Source: Acidobacteriota bacterium
GTDB lineage: Bacteria > Acidobacteriota > Holophagae > Acanthopleuribacterales > Acanthopleuribacteraceae
NCBI GenBank assembly: GCA_020439745.1
Contig: JAGQSC010000015.1
Span: 62,001 to 126,000, forward strand
Reading direction: 5' to 3'
Length of the DNA: 64,000 nt
Shown here: one piece after another, positions 44,678-54,417 of the stretch
Layout of the letters: each line of letters starts with the position of its first letter
Position numbering within the stretch: the first letter of the stretch is position 1
Translations under genes and position numbers: made by a program
Notes under the pieces: generated by a model
Told to the model about the DNA's origin: nothing
Database searches by the model: none
What the model saw: only the letters and a program-made list of their open reading frames with translations

Positions 44678-46546
44678 ATGAGTAAAGTGAACATTGCATG
44701 TCTGATTGCGCCCATGATTGACACAGAAGGGCCCATGAATGTCAGCGGCAACGCACGTCTGGACGGCGCCAAGCGCATCATTGGTAAATATGGTGAAATC
44801 GCACTTGAAACAGCGATTACGTTTGGCACGGAACACCCCAATCAGATCCATTTGGACTTACTCAGTGTGGGTGACGAAAAGTCCGTTACGGCCATTCAAC
44901 AGAACGCCATTGCCATGATACAACCCGCCGCCCATCCAGGAACATTGGGTGTCCACGCCCTAAACGTTGACAATCTGGATGACCTGGACCCGTACGCAGT
45001 CGCCGAAATGCTGGTGGGCATGATCCAGAAGCTGGAAAACAAACCGGATCTGATTTTTGTCGGCCGCGAGTCATTTGACTACGCCCATGGCATTGTAGGA
45101 CCCACGATCGCACAAAGCCTGGGCATGCCCTTTTATTCAGGAATTTGTGAAATCGCATTTAACAGCGATTTCGAATCGGTGACCGCCACCTTCCAACAGG
45201 GCAATGACAAATTGGTCTATGACGTGCCACTCCCCGCAGTGTTTGGAACGACCGACTGGCTCAATGGCAAAGACAGTGCCCGCTTTACGTCTTTAAAAGG
45301 CGTCATGATGGCTAAGCGCTTCCAGCGCAACATCATGTCGCTGTCTGAACTAGGCGTATCTCAAGAAGGGAACAAGACCCAGATCCTTGGCATTGAACCC
45401 GTCAAATCTGATCGCAAAAACCGTCGCTTGGAAGATGGAGAAGCCGCAGACAAAGTGACACAAGCTATGAATTGGATGGTGCAAGAAGACAAAGCACTGT
45501 CTATTGGTTCTTCTGGCGGCAGTGGATCCCAAGGGGATGCCACCGTCCAATGGACCGACTCATCAAATATATCGGTAGAGGGTGAAATCCTACTCATCGC
45601 TGATCACGATAACAGCCATCTGCACCGGTCCACCTTGCAAGCGATCCAGGCACTCAAATCCGTGGTCGAAAAGAGTGGCAAACAAATCACGCTTGCACTA
45701 CTTTCCCAAGACCATAGCAAGGTTGGGGGACTCACGGGCTTGGACGTAGCCAAAGTGGTTGGCATGAGCGCACCAGACTTTGAACGGCCTTCGATCGCTG
45801 CAGTCATCAACGCAATCAAACCACTTGGCCAACCGGCAATCGTGGCCGTGGTTGCTGATGACTTTGGCCGTGATTTTGCCGCGGCATTTGCTGCCGCCCA
45901 TGGAGGCGCGGCTCTGCAAGACACGGTAGATCTTGACTGGGCTGACGGCCGTTTGGTGAGCCATCGTATCGTCTCCAACGCCCGTTTTGTGGTTCAGGAA
46001 GCCATTGTTCCAGGTGTGGTAGTCCAAGTTGCCAGCATTCGCGCAACCGCCTTCGACCCCGCCGAACCGACAGGGTCACCCCAATATCTACAAACCCAGG
46101 CGCCAGCGTTTGACGCTCAAGCAACTGTCAAAGAGTTTGTGGCCGGTGTCGCTGCCAAAGGTATTCCCCTTAACGAGGCACGTATTGTCATCGCAGGTGG
46201 AAGGGGCATGAAGGGTGCCGAGAACTTCAACCATCTCTACGAATTGGCTGATCTCTTGGGCGGTGCCGTGGGTGCATCCCGTGCTGTTACCGATCTGGGA
46301 TGGGTACCTCACAACCTCCAAATCGGTCAGACTGGTACTACGGTCGCGCCTGATGTCTATATTGCCATCGGTATTTCAGGAGCGATCCAGCACCTGACAG
46401 GCATGTTGGATTCCAAATACATCGTCGCCATCAATTCAGATGCTGAAGCGCCGATCCATCAGCATGCCGATATCTCCATTATCGATAAGTGGGAAAACGT
46501 GATGGGACCTCTGGTGGAAGCTTTTAGAAGCGCTTTAGGCAAGTAA
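44678..46546 (+). CDS. Fused electron transfer flavoprotein EtfB-EtfA
   Basis: The single 622-aa polypeptide joins both ETF subunits. ATG 44678 has GGAGG 6 nt upstream. Residues about 1-270 match the beta subunit ([10 protein letters not shown]..., [25 protein letters not shown]). A Gly/Ser-rich linker lies near 285-300. Residues about 305-622 match the alpha subunit, with the FAD-binding GGRGMKG (507-513), [22 protein letters not shown] and '[15 protein letters not shown]'. ETF passes electrons from flavin dehydrogenases to ETF:quinone oxidoreductase, or works in bifurcation with NADH. Two separate genes are the rule. A terminator follows directly. Confidence 0.92.
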   Translation: MSKVNIACLIAPMIDTEGPMNVSGNARLDGAKRIIGKYGEIALETAITFGTEHPNQIHLDLLSVGDEKSVTAIQQNAIAMIQPAAHPGTLGVHALNVDNLDDLDPYAVAEMLVGMIQKLENKPDLIFVGRESFDYAHGIVGPTIAQSLGMPFYSGICEIAFNSDFESVTATFQQGNDKLVYDVPLPAVFGTTDWLNGKDSARFTSLKGVMMAKRFQRNIMSLSELGVSQEGNKTQILGIEPVKSDRKNRRLEDGEAADKVTQAMNWMVQEDKALSIGSSGGSGSQGDATVQWTDSSNISVEGEILLIADHDNSHLHRSTLQAIQALKSVVEKSGKQITLALLSQDHSKVGGLTGLDVAKVVGMSAPDFERPSIAAVINAIKPLGQPAIVAVVADDFGRDFAAAFAAAHGGAALQDTVDLDWADGRLVSHRIVSNARFVVQEAIVPGVVVQVASIRATAFDPAEPTGSPQYLQTQAPAFDAQATVKEFVAGVAAKGIPLNEARIVIAGGRGMKGAENFNHLYELADLLGGAVGASRAVTDLGWVPHNLQIGQTGTTVAPDVYIAIGISGAIQHLTGMLDSKYIVAINSDAEAPIHQHADISIIDKWENVMGPLVEAFRSALGK

Positions 46547-46567
46547 ACAAACGACCCCTAACCAAGA

Positions 46568-46592
46568 GGGTGCCGAAAACGGCACCCTTTTT
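46568..46592 (+). terminator. Rho-independent terminator after the fused etf gene
   Basis: GGGTGCCG (46568-46575), loop AAAA, CGGCACCC (46580-46587), then TTTTT. The stem is a perfect 8 bp. It lies between convergent genes. Confidence 0.93.
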
Positions 46593-46606
46593 CTTATGAA
46601 AAAGCA

Positions 46607-48049
46607 TCAGTTGTAAATGCCCGGCAAGTACACAGTCAGGGATTGGCCATTCAGGGTCACCACGGCCGTATTGCAATCGCCCGTGCCAAAATCGATGGAA
46701 CCGCTGGCAGCAACGCCATATTGGGCGGTCACCCGCAACGTGCCAGAAGTTGGCCAGGGGCACATCTCGAACGCATAAATTAAGGGATCAGAGGCATCGA
46801 TCAACGCTTCCAATGAGGCGTAATAGCCGGTGCTAACCGCCACCGAGTAATGGCCATAGGCCTCGTAGTAGTCGCCCTTTTTGTTGACGTTCACATAGGC
46901 TTGCGATTCAAACGATCCATACAGCCGATAAAAAGGCACGCTTCCTTGCGCCTGCCATGCACCGCTCAGCGTGAAGTTGCTCGATTTGGTGGACCCTTCC
47001 ACATGGGTTTCGCCCGCAATCACCAGCTCGGAACCCAAATATTTCGTGACGAACTTATCAAAGACCAAATGACCGTTCATCCAGCCACCCGTCTGAATAG
47101 TCCCTTCCCGCTCCATATTGAGCCGGATCGCACCCGAATGATAAACGCCAATCAGGGATGTGCAGCCGCTACCCCAATCAAAATCAGCCGTAATAAATGA
47201 GGCAGCGTTGGCGATATTGACATCTACATTTACCTCGGGACAGGCCCTCTGCTTACTAAAATCGAGTACATCTTCCGTCGCACCGGCATACGAGTAAGCC
47301 GACGTAGACGCGTTCTCCATGGTAATCAGCAAAGGCGCCAGATCTTCAGGCTCAAGCTCCCATGAAGGGACCGCCAACATGGCGCTCGGTTCACGTAACT
47401 GGTTGAAATTGAAAGCCATCCCTAAAATCAAGCCATCCGACTGAATACGCAAGTAACTAGATTCAGTCACCCCGGCAAAGAGGCTATCCATGGTGTCGGC
47501 AAAGGGCAATCCAGGCTCAATCATCATGGTTGACTCACCCAGTGGAACCCCAGAGCCACCAAATGCGGTCAGCGTGACATGTGCCGGGTAATCACCGATG
47601 TTCACCAAGACAGGCGCTGAAGCGCCTCCCGAACTGTACGGCATGAACGGAATCAACCAGTTGGGCCCGGCATCTGACAGCATAACTGCATGCGCCAAAG
47701 CTGGCGAGTCGCCACTACTGGTGTTGGTGGACGATATTTTGGCTGCAGCGCTTAGACGGTCACTTTCACTGTAAACATACACGCAATACCCACTTCCCGA
47801 TCCCAGTGACTCAAAGAGACTACCAGCCTGTACACGGTAATGTCCGTACGCCGGGACCTGAATGCCCGATACTGTCTCCGATTGACCATCCGGTCGAACG
47901 GCCACTAAGGTCACCGTCACGTCCACATCACTGTGGTTGTTGATGGCGATCTCGCTGGCCCAAGCTCCGTCTTTGTTGGCTACCCAAGGTAGCAACCATT
48001 CACCAGCCAGCGATAACCAACTGCACATGAGCATCATGCCAATTTTCAT
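46607..48049 (-). CDS. Secreted protein of unknown function with repeated beta modules
   Basis: ATG 48049 (AGGAGG 5 nt upstream) gives a 480-aa protein with a signal peptide ending near GEWLLPW. Residues about 22-230 contain two related beta-sandwich modules ('WASEIAINNHSDVDVTVTLVAVRPDGQ' and 'SAPVLVNIGDYPAHVTLTAFGGSG' in corresponding positions), akin to those in the protein at the left window edge. The second half (about 260-480) is a different beta-rich domain with Cys pairs and tandem-like strands (SGAWQAQGSVPFYRLYGSF). No enzyme motif is seen. It is the last gene of a leftward run with the vWA protein. Confidence 0.65.
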   Translation of the reverse strand: MKIGMMLMCSWLSLAGEWLLPWVANKDGAWASEIAINNHSDVDVTVTLVAVRPDGQSETVSGIQVPAYGHYRVQAGSLFESLGSGSGYCVYVYSESDRLSAAAKISSTNTSSGDSPALAHAVMLSDAGPNWLIPFMPYSSGGASAPVLVNIGDYPAHVTLTAFGGSGVPLGESTMMIEPGLPFADTMDSLFAGVTESSYLRIQSDGLILGMAFNFNQLREPSAMLAVPSWELEPEDLAPLLITMENASTSAYSYAGATEDVLDFSKQRACPEVNVDVNIANAASFITADFDWGSGCTSLIGVYHSGAIRLNMEREGTIQTGGWMNGHLVFDKFVTKYLGSELVIAGETHVEGSTKSSNFTLSGAWQAQGSVPFYRLYGSFESQAYVNVNKKGDYYEAYGHYSVAVSTGYYASLEALIDASDPLIYAFEMCPWPTSGTLRVTAQYGVAASGSIDFGTGDCNTAVVTLNGQSLTVYLPGIYN

Positions 48050-48114
48050 AGGAACCTCCTGTCCCATGAAGCATGCCGGTCATATGTGAATGAATTTTGA
48101 TACGAACGTGATTC

Positions 48115-50268
48115 TTATTTAGCGTTGATCGTCACAATGTCGTCACCGGTCACGTACACTTCCTGACTGAAAGAACCTATGGTCACTCGGTAAGTGCCCA
48201 CAGGCACCTCCACCCTATCGCCATTTTCGAAGCCACCCGCCACTTTTTGGCCCGACTGATCGAGCACTTCAAAGGGCCGACGCGTTGCCTGCACCATGGA
48301 AAGTGACAGCTCACCGGCGTTCTTGGCATCAAAGAAAGCGCCACCGCTGACGCCTGCCCAAAACTCAAACTCCTGGCGCAGTTCTGCGGAGTCAATGGCA
48401 AAACCCACGATGTTCACGCGCACATCCATGCCCGCGGCCCGAAGCGCGCGGATGGTAGCAGCTGGGTCACCGCCACAGGTTTCCTCGCCGTCAGTAAGAA
48501 GAATCACCGTTCTTTGCCCAGACACGCCGCTCAGATCTTGGGCCACCAACGCCAATGAATCAGCAATCGGTGTCTTCGCCAGATTCATCGCCTCAATGGT
48601 CTGGATCTTCTGTTTGGCCTGACTGCGTGTCAACGGCGCCAACGTCAACTCTAGATCTGTCCGACAGGTATCGGCTTCTCGATGACCAAACACCCTCATC
48701 GCCAAAAGCGTCCCCTCTGGAATGGTCTCATCGACCAACGAAATCAGCACCTGCTTGGCAATATCTATGCGTCGTTTTCCGTCCAATCGCTGTAACATGC
48801 TGCCTGAAGCATCAAGAATCAGCTCGATGGCATCTTCCGAACCCACACCTGCCGTCTTTGAGGACGATACTACTTGAATGAATCCCGGTCTTTCGGCGGC
48901 CGGTGCAACTTGAAGGGCTCGGGTTGCCAAGACAAGGTACGACTGACCCGTTTGATATCGCAGTTCATAATTCCCAGGCTCGCTGGGCGCATGCAGGCGC
49001 AAGGGATTGCCAAGATGCACAAACCGATAACTAGGCCAGGTTTTTGCATCGGAGCCCATGGGCGCAACAGCAATGAAATCGCGATCATTGCCGGGTCCCT
49101 CCCATGACACTTCAAAGTAGGAACCCGCCTCAACCTGGCCCGGGGCTTGTAACGAGGCGCTCACCGCAGTGACCACCAGTGGCTCTGCCGCCAGGGTGGC
49201 ATAAGTCTGTCCCGTCGCGTAACGCACTTCATATCGGCCCGGTTGATCTGGGGCAGGTAAGGACACGGGGTTACCTTTCGACGTGAATCGATATTTTTCA
49301 TAGCTTCTTTCGGGTGCATCCGCTGCCACGATCGTAATGAAATCACGGGGGTTATCCGGACCTGACCAGCGGATCTCAACGGGCGATCCTGCCGTCACTT
49401 GCTTTGCAAATTGCAAGGTGGCAGATGAGGCTGTCACCTCAAGGGGAATTGCCGAAAGCGTGTTGGAACCCTCCGTGTTGTAACGAATTTCATAGGTGCC
49501 GGGTTGATCGGGTGCGAGCAACGAGATGGGGTTGCCTATATGGGTGTAGGCATATTTTCCATACCGCTTGGGTCCAGCATCTTTCTCGACGATGGTGATG
49601 TAGTCACCTCGATTGTCAGGTCCTTCCCAATGGATGACCACTTCACCGCCCGCCAACGCAGTATTTGGCGCGGTTAATGAAGCACTGGTCGCGGTCACTT
49701 CGATGGTCATTGAAGCGAGTGTCAGATATTTTTGACCCGTCAAATATCTAATCTCATAAGTTCCCGCAGTGTCCGGTGCGCGCAATTTGACCGGGTTACC
49801 TCGACTGGTGTACTGGTAGTCTTTATACGTGCGTTCTGCAGCACCTTTGGCAACCACTGTGATGAAGTCACGGGGATTGTTGGGACCCTCCCATTGGACG
49901 GTCATTTCTGAGCCGGCCGCCACTGGAGTTTGCGTCGATAGTGACGCTGTCACCGGCACGACCAGCAATGGCTTGGCAGCCAAGGTCGGATAGCCCGATT
50001 CGCCGCTCAGATATCTAATCTCATACTTGCCAGGCACTTCTGGGGCCAAAGCAGACCATTTCTGTTGGGAGTTGTATTGATAACGGTCGTACTTACCGGC
50101 CGGCGTGTCTTGCGACACAATGGTGACGAATTCTTTCTTGCTAGAACCACCGGACCAGGTGACTTCAAAAGCCGCACCCGCCGAAACCTCGTCGGGAGCC
50201 TGAATCACAATTTGCCCATTGGCGTTTTGAACACCGGCCCATAAGAAAACACATAACAAACGGTTCAT
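48115..50268 (-). CDS. Exported vWA-domain protein with five tandem Ig-like repeats
   Basis: The 717-aa protein has a signal peptide (MNRLLCVFLWAGVQNANG), then five tandem repeats of about 86-92 residues (about 20-460). Each repeat has the pattern V-x-W-x-G-P-x-N-x-x-D-(F/Y)-I-T-(I/V)-V, a GNP turn, AP-x-x-PG-x-YE(I/V)RY and TLA. A von Willebrand factor A domain follows (about 478-650) with a complete MIDAS: DASGS (486-490), the Thr in LAKTPIADS, and LLTDGEE. The C-terminus has a short beta domain. MIDAS vWA domains bind ligands through divalent metal. The repeats are read from sequence; their binding role is unknown. Confidence 0.82.
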   Translation of the reverse strand: MNRLLCVFLWAGVQNANGQIVIQAPDEVSAGAAFEVTWSGGSSKKEFVTIVSQDTPAGKYDRYQYNSQQKWSALAPEVPGKYEIRYLSGESGYPTLAAKPLLVVPVTASLSTQTPVAAGSEMTVQWEGPNNPRDFITVVAKGAAERTYKDYQYTSRGNPVKLRAPDTAGTYEIRYLTGQKYLTLASMTIEVTATSASLTAPNTALAGGEVVIHWEGPDNRGDYITIVEKDAGPKRYGKYAYTHIGNPISLLAPDQPGTYEIRYNTEGSNTLSAIPLEVTASSATLQFAKQVTAGSPVEIRWSGPDNPRDFITIVAADAPERSYEKYRFTSKGNPVSLPAPDQPGRYEVRYATGQTYATLAAEPLVVTAVSASLQAPGQVEAGSYFEVSWEGPGNDRDFIAVAPMGSDAKTWPSYRFVHLGNPLRLHAPSEPGNYELRYQTGQSYLVLATRALQVAPAAERPGFIQVVSSSKTAGVGSEDAIELILDASGSMLQRLDGKRRIDIAKQVLISLVDETIPEGTLLAMRVFGHREADTCRTDLELTLAPLTRSQAKQKIQTIEAMNLAKTPIADSLALVAQDLSGVSGQRTVILLTDGEETCGGDPAATIRALRAAGMDVRVNIVGFAIDSAELRQEFEFWAGVSGGAFFDAKNAGELSLSMVQATRRPFEVLDQSGQKVAGGFENGDRVEVPVGTYRVTIGSFSQEVYVTGDDIVTINAK

Positions 50269-50284
50269 TTGGATCAACTCCCGC

Positions 50285-50887
50285 TTAGGTGGTCGGCTGT
50301 GATTTGGCTTCGGCTACGTCCCGAAGATTGAGTTTTTCGCAATAACACCCGTGACAACAAGGGAGATACTTTTCTTCAGCGCCCAGATCCACGGATGGCC
50401 CCGCTAATGTGGGCGCTCCAGCACATAACTTCAAATTGAAGATGGCTTTTTTGTTGCAATAGTGGCAAACCGTTTTGATTTCCTCAATGGAGTCCGCTAC
50501 TTCCAACAGGCGCCTGCTCCCCTCAAAGAGTTGGGTGCGGAAGTCCGTTCGCAATCCATAACAAATAACAGGCACGTTTTGCGCACGTGTGAGTCGGCGC
50601 AATTGACTCACCACCGATTCGCTGAGGAATTGAACTTCGTCAACCAGCACACAGTCACATGTTCCCAGCTGTTCCATATCCAATACGGAATGGGGTTCGA
50701 TCAACAGGTCCGCTTCTTTTTCAAGGCCAGCACGCGAACGAATCATGCCTTCACCAAAGCGAATATCCAGCTTCGGCTTGATAAGCATCACCGTTTTGCC
50801 CTGTTGTCGGTAATTGTGGGCAACGGCCAGCAAATTCAAAGTCTTGGCACTGCCCACCGTGCCATAGCGAAAGTAGAGCTTGGCCAA
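50285..50887 (-). CDS. tdk: Thymidine kinase (type II)
   Basis: The 200-aa enzyme phosphorylates thymidine with ATP in the pyrimidine salvage pathway. The TTG start at 50887 has AGGAG 6 nt upstream. The P-loop is GTVGSAKT (9-16), with Ala where Walker A normally has Gly before Lys. Walker B is 'CVLVDEVQFL', containing the catalytic Glu region, followed by 'VICYGLRTDF'. The lasso and zinc site are 'CHYCNKKAIFNLKL...' and 'CCHGCY'. Genes on both sides are secreted proteins, so it looks like an inserted housekeeping gene in an otherwise surface-protein run. Confidence 0.88.
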   Translation of the reverse strand: MAKLYFRYGTVGSAKTLNLLAVAHNYRQQGKTVMLIKPKLDIRFGEGMIRSRAGLEKEADLLIEPHSVLDMEQLGTCDCVLVDEVQFLSESVVSQLRRLTRAQNVPVICYGLRTDFRTQLFEGSRRLLEVADSIEEIKTVCHYCNKKAIFNLKLCAGAPTLAGPSVDLGAEEKYLPCCHGCYCEKLNLRDVAEAKSQPTT

Positions 50888-50888
50888 C

Positions 50889-53045
50889 CTATTCTCCTGC
50901 CGGAGGGTAGGATTGATTCAAAAAGTATCTGAACCAAAACGCGTGTTCCCCGTCGGCTTGATGACGGGCTTGGCTGATGCGGTGTCGCGAACCTGGGTAC
51001 AACATGAACTCGAATTGAATGCCGGCTGCGGTTAGTTTATCGACGAGTTGTAGCGAGTTTTGGGCATGCACATTGTCATCCACCTCGCCGTGGATGAGAC
51101 GCAATTTGCCTTTGATCTTGTCCGCCACTTGCAACAAGGATCCCGCTTTGTATCCTTCAGGATTGTCTTGTGGCGTATCCATGTAGCGTTCCGTATACAC
51201 TGAGTCATACAAGGCCCAATCGGTTACCGGCGCACCGGCTACACCGTGGGTAAAATGATCGGATGCTTTGCTCAAAGCGAGCAGCGTCATGTAACCACCA
51301 TAACTATGTCCGGTAATGCCAATCCTGGAAGCGTCGATATACGGCTTCTCGCGCAGCCAGTCAACCGCTCGAGACAAGTCCTTCACTTCCCAGTGACTGA
51401 ATTTGCGATGCATGAGTGACACACCCTTTTTCCCGAAATGACCCGAGGCGCGGTGGTCCACACTGATGGTGATCACACCATGATTGGCGTAATAGTGGTC
51501 CGCCCAAGTTCGGGCTCCTCTACCAAAACGACCAAAGCTATTCACAACCGTAGGTGCGTTGGGCCCGGAATAGATACGAAAAATAACCGCGTACTTGGTC
51601 GCACCACTGGTATCGAAGTCACTGGGCACGAGCCACCAAGCGGGCAGGTCATATCCGTCCTCAGTGGGAATACGAAAATACTCGAGTTTGCCCGTTTTGT
51701 ATTCGTCCACAACCGGGTTACCGCGTTGCTCGATTTCGCGAAGCAAAGTGCCATCTGCTTTGTACACGGCCACATTTCCCGCTTGCCAAAAGTCGCTGAA
51801 CTCATCCACATAATGAGCAAAGTCGGGCGAAAAGCTGATGCGGTGACTGCCACCTGAAGCCGTCACTTGTGTGGTTTTCTTGCCTTTCAAATCGACGACC
51901 ATCAGGTCACGATTTGCGGAATCACTATGGTTCGCCATGAAAAAGACGCGCTTGTTGGCCTCGTCCACACCAAGAATCTCCAGGACTTCCCAGTTGCCTG
52001 AAGTGAGGCGATGGCGCAGTTTCCCTTCCATGTCATGCAGATACAAATGGCGATACCCATCTTTATCGGATCGCAGGATGAAGCCACTACCGTCTTCCAA
52101 ATAGGTAATGTCATCAAAGAACTCAACCCAGGTGGGCTGCTTCTCTTCGTAAACCGATTTCTTGGAGCCATTGGCCACATCACAAGCAAAGATCACCAAA
52201 TGATTCTGGTCACGATTGAGCCACTGGACGTGTAAAGTCTTGCTGTCGGGCGTCCAAAACGGCCAGGCCAGGTACGCATCATCATGCTCGTCAATATCCA
52301 TCCAAACCGTTTTGCCTGTTTTGATGTCGACGACGCCCATCTTCACCAGCGGATTCACTTCACCTGACTTTGGATAATAGGTGGTTTCCCACGATCCGTA
52401 CTGGCCCTCGGAGTGGTAGATTTGAAATTGCTTGACTGGCCCATCGTCAAATCGCAAAAATGCAATTTTCGAACTGTCAGGGCTCCACCAATAGGCCTTG
52501 TAACGCGAAGCGCGGCCGAGGATCTCCTCAAAATAGACCCAACTTGCCCAACCGTTGTAAACGGTATCTGAACCGTCCGTGGTGAGTTGGGTTTCCAGGC
52601 CCGTTGCCGTGTCTACCACAAAAAGGTTCCCATCCCGCGTATAAGCCACTTTCTGATCGTCGGGCGAGAACCAGGGGTTTTGCTCCTCTCCAGCGCTCGC
52701 TGTATAGGCTCGCTCTGACCCGTCATCCAGATTGCGAATGATCAGATCGCCCGCGACGATCTCTGCCATTTTCCCGCGGTCTGTCGATAGTGCTGGTTCG
52801 CCATAGCCGAACTGCCTGGGAACTTTGGATTGATAGGGCTGTTGCTCTCCCGATGAAATATCGTAGGAAAAGCTTTGTCCCATCCCAAATGCACCTTCAG
52901 TTATGGCAATATGGGTCGCATCAATCCATCCTGATACGTTCTTCTGAGCAAGCATCATGGGCGGACCTTCGTTTCTGAAAGCCATCTCAAACGTTACGTC
53001 CTTCTTCTCACCATCGAAACACAGCAGTAACAAAAGCCAGATCAT
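50889..53045 (-). CDS. Dipeptidyl peptidase IV-type serine peptidase (S9)
   Basis: The 718-aa exported enzyme has an N-terminal signal (MIWLLLLLCF), an eight-bladed DPP-IV propeller (about 40-480) and an alpha/beta-hydrolase C-terminus. The double-Glu motif 'WASWVYFEEIL', which anchors the substrate amino terminus in DPP-IV, is present. The catalytic triad is visible as Ser in GHSYGG, Asp in HGEVDDNVH and His in PGSRHRI. It would release N-terminal dipeptides from proline-containing peptides in the periplasm or outside. GAGGG lies 7 nt before the ATG. Its stop is 1 bp from the tdk start. Confidence 0.92.
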   Translation of the reverse strand: MIWLLLLLCFDGEKKDVTFEMAFRNEGPPMMLAQKNVSGWIDATHIAITEGAFGMGQSFSYDISSGEQQPYQSKVPRQFGYGEPALSTDRGKMAEIVAGDLIIRNLDDGSERAYTASAGEEQNPWFSPDDQKVAYTRDGNLFVVDTATGLETQLTTDGSDTVYNGWASWVYFEEILGRASRYKAYWWSPDSSKIAFLRFDDGPVKQFQIYHSEGQYGSWETTYYPKSGEVNPLVKMGVVDIKTGKTVWMDIDEHDDAYLAWPFWTPDSKTLHVQWLNRDQNHLVIFACDVANGSKKSVYEEKQPTWVEFFDDITYLEDGSGFILRSDKDGYRHLYLHDMEGKLRHRLTSGNWEVLEILGVDEANKRVFFMANHSDSANRDLMVVDLKGKKTTQVTASGGSHRISFSPDFAHYVDEFSDFWQAGNVAVYKADGTLLREIEQRGNPVVDEYKTGKLEYFRIPTEDGYDLPAWWLVPSDFDTSGATKYAVIFRIYSGPNAPTVVNSFGRFGRGARTWADHYYANHGVITISVDHRASGHFGKKGVSLMHRKFSHWEVKDLSRAVDWLREKPYIDASRIGITGHSYGGYMTLLALSKASDHFTHGVAGAPVTDWALYDSVYTERYMDTPQDNPEGYKAGSLLQVADKIKGKLRLIHGEVDDNVHAQNSLQLVDKLTAAGIQFEFMLYPGSRHRISQARHQADGEHAFWFRYFLNQSYPPAGE

Positions 53046-53191
53046 TGCACATCCCTCGAAATCGTATCCCCGTAACCTAGCACAAACCCCTAAACTGCGT
53101 TAAGCGCTCAGTTCCAATGTGCAAAACGCTAAACCTTTTCGATCAAACGCACGAAGAAAAAGACAGTCACCATTCTCTGAAGGAGGAGAAC

Positions 53192-54406
53192 ATGTATCGC
53201 ATCCGCTTTGTACGGTTGCTGGCCATTACTGTATGCACAGCTCCGATCGTTACCCTGGCCGGTGAGGATTGGCCACAGTTCCGTGGACCTAACCGCAATG
53301 GAATGTCCGTCGAGACGTCACTTCAGTCTAGTTGGGCGCCGGAAGGGCCCAAGGAAGTGTGGCGTCAGCCATTGGGCGAAGGTTATTCGGCGATTTGCCG
53401 CGTGGGAGATCGGCTGTATACCATGTATGCCGCGGAAAACGACGGGAAAGCCGAAGAAATGGCAGTCGCCTTGGATGCGGCAACCGGTACCGAGATTTGG
53501 CGAACGCCTTTGTGTGAAAGGTACGACACGGAGTTTGGCAACGGCCCCCGGTCCACGCCCACCGTCGTGGGCGACAAATTGTACGTGTTGACCGCAAGGG
53601 GCGACCTCGCAGCACTCAAGACGGAAGACGGATCGGTGGTTTGGCAGTTCAGCGCACCTGAGAAGCTGGGCAGTTCCATTCCCGGCTGGGGTTACTCTAC
53701 ATCGCCCGTTGTGGATGGTTCGACCGTGATTGTGGATCTGGGAGGCACCGAGAGCCGTGCGACTTGTGGCATAGATGCCAGTAGCGGCGACATCAAATGG
53801 CACTATGACAGTGGTCGGGCCATGTATAATTCACTGCTGCCGATTGAAGTGGATGGTAAGCAGCAGTTTGTAACCGTATATCTCGGCAAACTCGTAGGTA
53901 TCTCGCCTCAGGGTGAAGAGCTTTGGCAACACCCCTGGCCGCAGGCCGAAACCCACGCCATGCCCGTTCTGATTCCACCTAACCGTATCTTCGCTTCGGG
54001 CGTGGAAGGCGCAGGAGCGGCTGTGGTTGAGCTCAACGGTAATGAGCCCAAAGAGATTTGGAAGTCTCCGGTCATGCGCAACCATTTCTCGACTTCGATC
54101 TATTACGCAGACCACATCTTCGGATTCGACAATGCCACACTCAAATGCATATCGGCCACCGATGGGTCGCTGGCTTGGGCCAAACGCGGGTTTGGCAAGG
54201 GTTCCATGATTATGGCCAACGGGCAAATCTACCTGTTGTCAGATCGCGGAGCCTTGGTGTTGTTCGATGCCACCAAAGACGGATTCCAGCAAAAAGGCAA
54301 AGTGCAAGCCCTTCAAGGCAGATGTTGGACGGCACCGTCCCTTTCCCATGGACGCCTATACCTGCGCAACCACGAAGAAGTCGTGTGTTACGACATATCG
54401 TCTTGA
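53192..54406 (+). CDS. Exported PQQ-like beta-propeller protein
   Basis: Beginning at ATG 53192 (AGGAGGAGAAC immediately upstream) the 404-aa product has a signal peptide (MYRIRFVRLLAITVCTAPIVTLA). The mature protein opens with EDWPQFRGPNRNGMS, a signature of PQQ-repeat lipoprotein-like proteins. Repeated 'ALDAATGTEIWRTPL', 'LKTEDGSVVWQF' and 'CISATDGSLAWAKRGF' blades give a beta-propeller of the BamB/quinoprotein type. None of the metal or PQQ ligands of a dehydrogenase is evident, so it is likely structural or binding. It lies in an operon with the next two genes. Confidence 0.85.
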   Translation: MYRIRFVRLLAITVCTAPIVTLAGEDWPQFRGPNRNGMSVETSLQSSWAPEGPKEVWRQPLGEGYSAICRVGDRLYTMYAAENDGKAEEMAVALDAATGTEIWRTPLCERYDTEFGNGPRSTPTVVGDKLYVLTARGDLAALKTEDGSVVWQFSAPEKLGSSIPGWGYSTSPVVDGSTVIVDLGGTESRATCGIDASSGDIKWHYDSGRAMYNSLLPIEVDGKQQFVTVYLGKLVGISPQGEELWQHPWPQAETHAMPVLIPPNRIFASGVEGAGAAVVELNGNEPKEIWKSPVMRNHFSTSIYYADHIFGFDNATLKCISATDGSLAWAKRGFGKGSMIMANGQIYLLSDRGALVLFDATKDGFQQKGKVQALQGRCWTAPSLSHGRLYLRNHEEVVCYDISS

Positions 54407-54417
54407 AAGGTGGCACC

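Noticed and set aside
54058-54417. Upstream extension of the LolA-like gene
   Set aside because: It overlaps the PQQ-propeller gene in another frame, and the signal peptide and ribosome site begin at 54418.
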